A stretch of DNA of 56,534 nucleotides from Labilithrix sp. GTDB lineage: Bacteria; Myxococcota_A; Polyangia; Polyangiales; Polyangiaceae. Both the position numbers and the translations under genes were made by a program. Every line of letters begins with the position of its first letter. Within the stretch, counting starts at the first letter, position 1. Positions 51,461 to 56,534 of the stretch are shown one piece after another. The DNA is taken from positions 1 to 56,534 of the forward strand of contig JAHBWC010000055.1 of assembly GCA_019637225.1 (NCBI GenBank), read 5' to 3'. The notes under the pieces are model-generated. The model made no database searches. It worked only from the letters and a program-made list of their open reading frames with translations, and was not told where the DNA came from.

Positions 51461-53188
51461 ATGACCTTCGCTGCTCCGCCCGACCCGATGCCGCCCACTT
51501 CGCTCGCCGACGTCGATGCGGCGATCGAAGCGCTCCACGAGAAGCGGCACGCCTGGCGCGCGGTGTCGCTCGAGGAGCGGGCGGCGTTGCTCGATCGCTG
51601 CGTCGCCGCCACCGCGGCGGTCGCCGAGAAATGGGCCGACGTCGGCGCTCGCATCAAGGGGATCGCGCCGACCGACGCCCTCGCGGGCGAAGAGTGGCTC
51701 GCAGGCGTGATGCCCACGATCCGGAACGCGCGCCTCCTCGCCGAGGCCCTCCGCCGCGACGGCCGGCCCCGCCCCGCAGCGACGCGCACCGGCCCCGACG
51801 GGCGCACCGTCGCGCGCGTGTTCCCGTCGACCTTGATGGAGCGCCTGATGTTCGCGGGGATCCACGCCGACGTGTGGATCGAGAAGGGCAAGGCCGCGTC
51901 GCAGGGGGCGATCTACCGCGAGCGGAGCCGAGGCGCGGCGTCCGAGCCTCGCGTCTGCCTCGTGCTCGGCGGCGGCAACGTCTCGTCGATCCCGGCGATG
52001 GATGCGTTCTACAAGCTCTTCGTCGAGGACGAGCTCGTCCTCCTCAAGATGAACCCGGTCAACGAGGCGCTCGGGCCGGTCCTCGCCGCCGCGCTGGCGC
52101 CGCTCGTCGACGCGGGGTGGCTCGCGATCGTCTACGGCGGCGCCGAGGTCGGCGCGCACGCGGCGGCGCACCCGAAGATCGGCTCGCTCCACGTCACCGG
52201 ATCGGATCGCACCTACGACGCGATCGTCTGGGGAGGCGCGTCACCCGACGAGCGCGCCGGGCGCAAGGCCCGCCGCGAGCGCGCGAACGACAAGCCGTTC
52301 AGCGCGGAGCTCGGCTGCGTCACGCCCGTCCTGGTCGTGCCGGGTCCGTGGTCGGACGCGGACCTCCGCTTCCAGGCGCGCCACGTCGCGTCGATGGTGA
52401 CGCAGAACGCGAGCTTCAACTGCAACGCCGGCAAGGTCGTCGTCGTCGCGAAGCAGTGGCTCCAGAAGGACGCCTTCCTCGCGGCGCTGCGCGAAGAGCT
52501 CGCCCGGACCCCGCCGCGGAAGGCGTACTACCCGGGCGCGCGCGAGCGCTACGCCGCGTTCCTCGAGCGCTACCCGCGCGCGGAGGTCGTCGGCAAGACG
52601 CCGAGCGACGCGTCCGGGGACGTGGTCCCGTGGACGGTGATCCCGGACGTGTCTGTGAACGACGACTACGCGCTCCGCAACGAGGCCTTCTGCGGGATCG
52701 TCGCCGTGCTCGAGCTCGGCGACGCCGAGGCCGCCGGCGCCTCGCCCGCGCGCTTCCTCGAGGACGCGGTGAAGCTCGCCAACGACTCGTGCTGGGGCAC
52801 GCTCTCGTGTTGCCTCCTCGTACACCCCGCGACCGAGGAGGCGCACGAGCGCGAGCTCGCCGAGGCGATCGACCGGCTCCGCTACGGCGCGATCGGCGTC
52901 AACGTGTGGCCGGGCGTGATCTACGGGCTCGTCTCGCCGACGTGGGGCGCGTACCCGGGGCACACGCCGGAGGACATCCAGTCCGGCGCCGGCGTGGTCC
53001 ACAACACGTGGCTCTTCGATCACCCGGAGAAGTCCGTCGTGAGCGCGCCGTTCCGCATCCGGCCGACGCCGGCGTGGTTCGGCGACCACAAGAACCTGCT
53101 CGAGCTCGGCCGGCGCCTCGTCGACTTCGAGGCCGCGCCGTCGTGGGGCCGCTTCGCGAAGGTCGCGCTCGCGGCGCTCAAGGGCTGA
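51461..53188 (+). CDS. Aldehyde dehydrogenase family protein
   Basis: A 575-residue ALDH-superfamily protein. The NAD-binding part includes 'RVCLVLGGGNVSSIPAMDAF', 'LVLLKMNPVNEALGPVLAAA' and 'GSLHVTGSDRTYDAIVW'. The catalytic Cys321 lies in 'NASFNCNAGKVVVV', and 'ELGCVTPVLV' fills the place of the usual ELGG Glu motif. It is longer than standard ALDHs (~490) because of an N-terminal helical region and an insertion before the C-terminal dimer segment ('VNVWPGVIYGLVSPTWGAYP'). It may oxidise an aldehyde or, like LuxC-type acyl reductases, work on acyl-CoA. ATG 51461 follows the TAGTCT box. Confidence 0.85.
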   Translation: MTFAAPPDPMPPTSLADVDAAIEALHEKRHAWRAVSLEERAALLDRCVAATAAVAEKWADVGARIKGIAPTDALAGEEWLAGVMPTIRNARLLAEALRRDGRPRPAATRTGPDGRTVARVFPSTLMERLMFAGIHADVWIEKGKAASQGAIYRERSRGAASEPRVCLVLGGGNVSSIPAMDAFYKLFVEDELVLLKMNPVNEALGPVLAAALAPLVDAGWLAIVYGGAEVGAHAAAHPKIGSLHVTGSDRTYDAIVWGGASPDERAGRKARRERANDKPFSAELGCVTPVLVVPGPWSDADLRFQARHVASMVTQNASFNCNAGKVVVVAKQWLQKDAFLAALREELARTPPRKAYYPGARERYAAFLERYPRAEVVGKTPSDASGDVVPWTVIPDVSVNDDYALRNEAFCGIVAVLELGDAEAAGASPARFLEDAVKLANDSCWGTLSCCLLVHPATEEAHERELAEAIDRLRYGAIGVNVWPGVIYGLVSPTWGAYPGHTPEDIQSGAGVVHNTWLFDHPEKSVVSAPFRIRPTPAWFGDHKNLLELGRRLVDFEAAPSWGRFAKVALAALKG

Positions 53189-53306
53189 CGCCGCGCGTCG
53201 GCGCCGCTTCTCGCGAGGGCGCGACCGCTCCGGCGCGAGGACACGCCGCGAGGGTGTCCGACATCCCCGACGCTCGCGCGGCGCCTCGGGCCGCGGAGGC
53301 CACCAC

Positions 53307-53358
53307 GATTCACAGCCGGAAATTTTGCCCGGAGCGCGCCGCCGAGACAGAGTGAATC
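53307..53358 (+). promoter_or_regulatory. Inverted repeat GATTCAC...GTGAATC ending at a start codon
   Basis: Perfect 7-bp arms (53307-53313, 53352-53358) bracket 38 nt. The right arm touches ATG 53359 of the phosphatase-family gene, in an AT-richer stretch (GAAATTTT inside). It could be a long-range leader stem occluding the start, or an operator. Confidence 0.35.
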
Positions 53359-54549
53359 ATGAACGTGGCCCGAGCAGTCGGCGGGCGCGCAGCGTTGATC
53401 CTCGTCACGCTGCTTGCTTGCAACGTCAAATCCAGCGAGCCCCCCGCGCTCGCCTTGCCCGAGCGGCTCGAGGCGCCCCGCGCGGACGTCGCGCCGGCGT
53501 CCTCCGCGAGCGCCGCGGACGAGCTCGTCCCGACCGCGCCGCGCGACGTCGAGCGCGTGGTCTTGATCACGCTCGACGGGCTGCGGTGGCAGGAGGTCTT
53601 CGCCGGAAGCGGCGTCGAGGGCGCGGCCGAAGGCCCGCCGCTGATGCCGAACCTCCACCGTCTCGTCGCCGAGAGCGGCACGATCCTCGGCGGTCCCGGC
53701 TGCGCGCACGACATGCGCGCGAGCGGACCGAACTACGTCTCGTTGCCCGGCTACATGGAGCTGTTCGGCGGTCGGCCGCCGGCGGCGTGCCGGAACAACA
53801 AATGCGGTCAGACGGACACCGCGACGGTCCTCGACGAGGTCCGCGCGTCGACGAGCGCCGATCAGGTCGCCGTCTTCTCGTCGTGGAGCAAGTACGCCCG
53901 CGCCGTCACCCGGACTCCGCGCTCGTTCGTCGTCTCCTCCGGCGCGAGGACGGCGAACGTCCGCCACCTCGGCGACGACGCCGTGCTCCGGGCGCACCTC
54001 GACGAGGGCGCGGCGCACGCCGGCTTCCCCGGCTGGGGCGACTACCGGCCCGACGAGCACACCCGGCGCGCCGCGCTCCGCTACCTCGAGACGGTCCGCC
54101 CCCGGCTCCTCGTCGTCGGCCTCGGCGACGCCGACGACTACGGGCACCGCGGCGATCCGAAGGGCTACCGCCGCGCGATCGGCGAGTCCGACGCGTTCAT
54201 CGCCGACGTCGACCGCGCGGTCTCCGCGATGGATGCCGGCGGCGAGCGGCGCACGACGATCGTCGTGACGACCGATCACGGCCGCGAGCGCTCGCTGCGC
54301 CATCACGGCGCCGGCTTCCCCGACTCGGCGCGCGTCTTCGTCGCGGCCTTCGGCGCGGGGATCGCCCGCCGAGGGCCGACGTGCGCGTCGTCACCGCTCC
54401 GCCTCGGAGACGTGGCGAGCGTCGTGCGCACGCTCCTCCGCGTCGAGACCGACGCCCCTGACAGCTCGCTCGTCGGCGAGGTCGTCGAGCCTTCGCCTCA
54501 CGACCGCGCGCGACCGAGCGCTCGCATGCTCGCCGGCGCGAGCTTGTGA
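53359..54549 (+). CDS. Alkaline phosphatase/sulfatase-superfamily lipoprotein
   Basis: A 396-residue exported enzyme. The signal 'AALILVTLLACNVKSSEP' has lipobox L-L-A-C. The alkaline phosphatase superfamily core follows: 'VVLITLDGLRWQEVFAG' (first metal Asp), 'GPNYVSLPGYMELFGG' (probable Ser/Thr nucleophile at the usual position), 'LLVVGLGDADDYGHRGDPK' (metal Asp and His), 'TIVVTTDHGRER' (metal Asp-His) and 'RHHGAGFPDSARVF' (final His). It is probably a periplasmic or surface phosphodiesterase/phosphatase or sulfatase of the nucleotide pyrophosphatase type; no sulfatase C/S-x-P-x-R signature is seen. ATG 53359. Confidence 0.85.
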   Translation: MNVARAVGGRAALILVTLLACNVKSSEPPALALPERLEAPRADVAPASSASAADELVPTAPRDVERVVLITLDGLRWQEVFAGSGVEGAAEGPPLMPNLHRLVAESGTILGGPGCAHDMRASGPNYVSLPGYMELFGGRPPAACRNNKCGQTDTATVLDEVRASTSADQVAVFSSWSKYARAVTRTPRSFVVSSGARTANVRHLGDDAVLRAHLDEGAAHAGFPGWGDYRPDEHTRRAALRYLETVRPRLLVVGLGDADDYGHRGDPKGYRRAIGESDAFIADVDRAVSAMDAGGERRTTIVVTTDHGRERSLRHHGAGFPDSARVFVAAFGAGIARRGPTCASSPLRLGDVASVVRTLLRVETDAPDSSLVGEVVEPSPHDRARPSARMLAGASL

Positions 54550-54598
54550 CCGGCGCTCGGCGTCGAGGCCCCGCCGTCGGCGCCGGCGCTCCCTGCCG

Positions 54599-55360
54599 TC
54601 AGGCCGAGACGACGAGCACGCTCCCGGTCACGGGGCGCTCGAGGGCGCGCCGCGTCGCGTCGCGCGCGGCGCGATAGGCGCGACGCCCCTCGTGGAGGCG
54701 GAACGGGCCCGAGCGCGGGAGGCCGTCGATCGCGAACGTGAGCATCCCCGGCCGCGACGGCAGCTCGTTCCTCGTCCGCCACGGCGACTTCGACGCGATG
54801 TGGTGGAAGAGGACGCGCGGCTCGCTCTCGGGCATCCCCGCGAGGCCGGGCCGATCGAGGATGCCGCCGTCGAGGTACGCGCGGCCGCCGATGCGAACGG
54901 GGTGAAAGAGCACCGGCACCGCGCACGACGCGCAGATCGCGGGCGCCACGTCGCCCGCGTCGATCACGCGCGTCTTTCGCGTGAGGACGTCGAACACCGA
55001 GACGGCCGCGGGGACGCGGCACGCCTCGAACCTGCGCGACGCGACGAGCCCTTCCATGCGATCACGGAAGAGCCGTCCGCGGAGGAGGCCGGCGCCGAGG
55101 CCGGGGTCCCAGAAGTCGCGACGCTCGAGCCGCTCGAGCTCGCCGGCTAGCCGCGGCGCGTCCACACCGGCGGCCCACGACGCGCCGACGAGCGCGCCCG
55201 CGCTCGATCCGGAGACGCGCGCCGGCGCGAGCCCGGCGTCCTCGAGCGCCGTCAGAAAGCCCGTGTGCGCGTAGAACGAGAAGAAGCCGGAGGACATCGT
55301 GAGCGCGAACGGCGCGCGCGCGAGCCAATCGGCCAGGGTCGTCGTCTCCTCGAGGGTCAT
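54599..55360 (-). CDS. Patatin-like phospholipase
   Basis: A 253-residue patatin-family serine hydrolase. The Ser-Asp dyad motifs are complete: nucleophile elbow 'GSSAGALVGASWAAG' (GxSxG) and 'GRAYLDGGILD' (DGG). The oxyanion region is an atypical 'LTMSSGFFSFYAHTGFLTAL' in place of GGG.(K/R)G. There is no signal or TM, so it is soluble. It hydrolyses acyl esters of lipids. It converges on the phosphatase-family gene. ATG 55360 (MTLEETTTL) is chosen because TACGAT lies 8 nt upstream; the frame continues upstream without coding character. Confidence 0.88.
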   Translation of the reverse strand: MTLEETTTLADWLARAPFALTMSSGFFSFYAHTGFLTALEDAGLAPARVSGSSAGALVGASWAAGVDAPRLAGELERLERRDFWDPGLGAGLLRGRLFRDRMEGLVASRRFEACRVPAAVSVFDVLTRKTRVIDAGDVAPAICASCAVPVLFHPVRIGGRAYLDGGILDRPGLAGMPESEPRVLFHHIASKSPWRTRNELPSRPGMLTFAIDGLPRSGPFRLHEGRRAYRAARDATRRALERPVTGSVLVVSA

Positions 55361-55368
55361 CGGGGCCC

Positions 55369-55374
55369 ATCGTA
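55369..55374 (-). promoter_or_regulatory. Candidate -10 (TACGAT) for leaderless patatin gene
   Basis: On the minus strand TACGAT ends 8 nt before ATG 55360. Confidence 0.45.
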
Positions 55375-55492
55375 GCGCGCCCGAGCTCGAGCGGGCCCGC
55401 GCGCTCTCGAGGGCCGACCTCGCGCTCACCGGGCGCCCCGGCGCGCGTCCGGCGCGCGCGTGATGCCGCTTTCGGGCCCGGTAGCCCGCGGG

Positions 55493-55498
55493 TATCCT
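55493..55498 (+). promoter_or_regulatory. Candidate -10 (TATCCT) for leaderless metallophosphoesterase gene
   Basis: TATCCT ends 8 nt before ATG 55507. It forms a divergent pair with the patatin promoter about 120 bp away. Confidence 0.45.
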
Positions 55499-55506
55499 CC
55501 GTCCCC

Positions 55507-56256
55507 ATGGCGAACCGCACCTTCGCGGTCGGGGATATCCACGGCGATCTGACGGCCCTCGAGAAGGCGCTCGGGAAGCTCCCCGCGCTCGACGACAAGG
55601 ACACGATGATCCTCATGGGCGACTACGTCGATCGCGGCGCCGACAGCGCCAAGGTCGTCGAGTTCGTCCGCCACGAGCTGCCGCGCCGCGTGCCGGGGAA
55701 GCTCATCTGCCTCCGCGGCAACCACGAGGACGGCTGGCTCCGCGTCGCCTCGGGCGGGTGGCCGGAGTTCGTGATCCCGCTCGCGAACGGCTGCCTCGCG
55801 ACGCTCCGCTCCTTCCGGGGCCAGCCCATCCGCGACAGCGAGCTCCCCACGCGCGAGGAGCTCCTCACGATGCAGCAGGGCGACTTTCTCCCCGACGACG
55901 TCGTCGATTGGATGAACGCCCTGCCCTACTTCTACGAGGACGAGCACGCGATCTTCGTGCACGCGGGCCTCGTCGAGAAGGACGGCCGGTGGCTCCACCC
56001 GGCCGAGACCGACAACCCGACGCAGCTGCTCTGGGTGCGCACGATGCGCTTCTTCGAGGGCTACCGCGGCAAGCGCGTGGTCTGCGGGCACACCGCGACC
56101 GAGAACCTCCCGCCGGAGCTCTCGAGCTTCACGCCGGAGGACCCGCTCGACATGTGGGTCGGCGAGAACGTCGTCGTCATCGACACCGGCTGCGGCAAGG
56201 GAGGGTTTCTCACGATCCTCGAGCTGCCGGCCATGAAGACGTACGAGTCGCGCTGA
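55507..56256 (+). CDS. Calcineurin-like metallophosphoesterase (PPP type)
   Basis: A 249-residue Ser/Thr protein phosphatase-like enzyme with all three signatures: 'AVGDIHGDLTALEKAL' (GDxHG), 'LMGDYVDRGADSAKVV' (GDxxDRG) and 'CLRGNHEDGWLR' (GNHE). Two downstream metal His contexts follow, 'AIFVHAGLVE' and 'VVCGHTATENLP'. It resembles bacterial PrpA/PrpE and lambda-phosphatase-type enzymes and could reverse Ser/Thr kinase action; diadenosine tetraphosphatase activity is also possible. ATG 55507. The POT transporter gene begins 30 nt after its stop. Confidence 0.92.
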   Translation: MANRTFAVGDIHGDLTALEKALGKLPALDDKDTMILMGDYVDRGADSAKVVEFVRHELPRRVPGKLICLRGNHEDGWLRVASGGWPEFVIPLANGCLATLRSFRGQPIRDSELPTREELLTMQQGDFLPDDVVDWMNALPYFYEDEHAIFVHAGLVEKDGRWLHPAETDNPTQLLWVRTMRFFEGYRGKRVVCGHTATENLPPELSSFTPEDPLDMWVGENVVVIDTGCGKGGFLTILELPAMKTYESR

Positions 56257-56286
56257 GCGATCTCCGGCGAGGACCCTCGGACACCG

Positions 56287-56534
56287 ATGAGCGACGACAC
56301 GACCAACCCGAAGGCCGGCTACCGCGACAACGCGAGGCCGCCGCCGCTCGAGAAGTTCCCCCCGACCTTCTACTACGCCAATGCGATCGAGCTCTTCGAG
56401 CGCATGGCCCACTACGGCTTCTACATCGGCCTCGCGCTCTACCTGAACACGATCGTCGGGATGAGCGACATCGAGGTCGGCATGACGCTCGGCAACTTCC
56501 GCTTCGTCGGCTCGCTCGCGCCGATCCCCTGCGG
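56287..56534 (+). CDS. POT/PTR-family peptide:proton symporter, N-terminal part only
   Basis: 82 codons visible from ATG 56287: a polar lead (MSDDTTNPKAGYRDN), then 'FPPTFYYANAIELFERMAHY', 'GFYIGLALYLNTIVGMSDIE' and 'GMTLGNFRFVGS'. The FER..(Y/H)YGF.......YL pattern in TM1 is the POT family ExxER signature region. The C-terminus is cut by the window edge. It is likely co-transcribed with the metallophosphoesterase (30-nt gap; GGCGAGG precedes the start). Confidence 0.85.
   Translation, partial: MSDDTTNPKAGYRDNARPPPLEKFPPTFYYANAIELFERMAHYGFYIGLALYLNTIVGMSDIEVGMTLGNFRFVGSLAPIPC

Overview
The window is very GC-rich (about 70% by eye), densely packed chromosomal DNA with many GTG starts. I read it as a Myxococcota genome, probably a Polyangia/Polyangiaceae-type soil myxobacterium. 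The evidence is the gene mix: a MYXO-CTERM-like tail on a trypsin-like lipoprotein, a PilB/PilT pair, an FHA protein next to an eukaryote-like Ser/Thr kinase, long TPR and Sel1 proteins, and many lipoproteins. No rRNA, tRNA, CRISPR array, insertion sequence or phage gene was seen. Most long open frames on the opposite strands are composition shadows.

Layout. 1-2500: end of a Uma2-type nuclease gene, a CAP-domain lipoprotein and a zinc-ribbon protein. 2544-6442: a tightly coupled operon of carotenoid/stilbene oxygenase, SCP-x-like thiolase and classical thiolase. 6452-12832: a two-component system divergent from an HME-type RND efflux pair, with a perfect dyad lying over both predicted -35 regions. 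12878-15976: a protein with a histone-H1-like Lys/Ala tail and a Sel1 lipoprotein. 16100-20845: a divergent pair, a TerB-like N-terminal protein and a membrane TPR protein. 20879-26605: pilB-pilT on one strand and an FHA protein-kinase pair on the other. 26774-30782: a rhodanese/E1 fusion, a VWA lipoprotein and an M15-like peptidase. 30937-32364: an operon of a Cys-rich protein, dtd and a tail-anchored protein. 32390-35666: the operon tldD, a pseudo-receiver regulator and pdxA.

36256-39967: a 1012-residue TPR protein and a DUF924 protein. 40028-44550: ssb, a small hypothetical protein, an ABC exporter and a lipoamide-dehydrogenase-like flavoprotein lacking its redox cysteines. 44636-50195: a GNAT enzyme, the serine protease, an SH3-NlpC/P60 lipoprotein, a beta-propeller protein and a TIM-barrel-like protein. 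50278-56534: a glycosyltransferase, an aldehyde dehydrogenase, a phosphatase-superfamily lipoprotein, a patatin, a metallophosphoesterase and the start of a POT peptide transporter.

The most interesting cross-window signal is a recurring TANNNT hexamer ending 6-8 nt before the start codon of nine genes. This is the layout expected of leaderless mRNAs. The best candidates for undescribed systems are: the FHA-kinase pair, which shares an N-terminal motif and sits beside the pilus ATPases; the Cys-rich/dtd/tail-anchored operon; the tldD/pseudo-receiver/pdxA operon; and the oxygenase-thiolase operon. All functions are inferred from reading the sequence; no database search was run.
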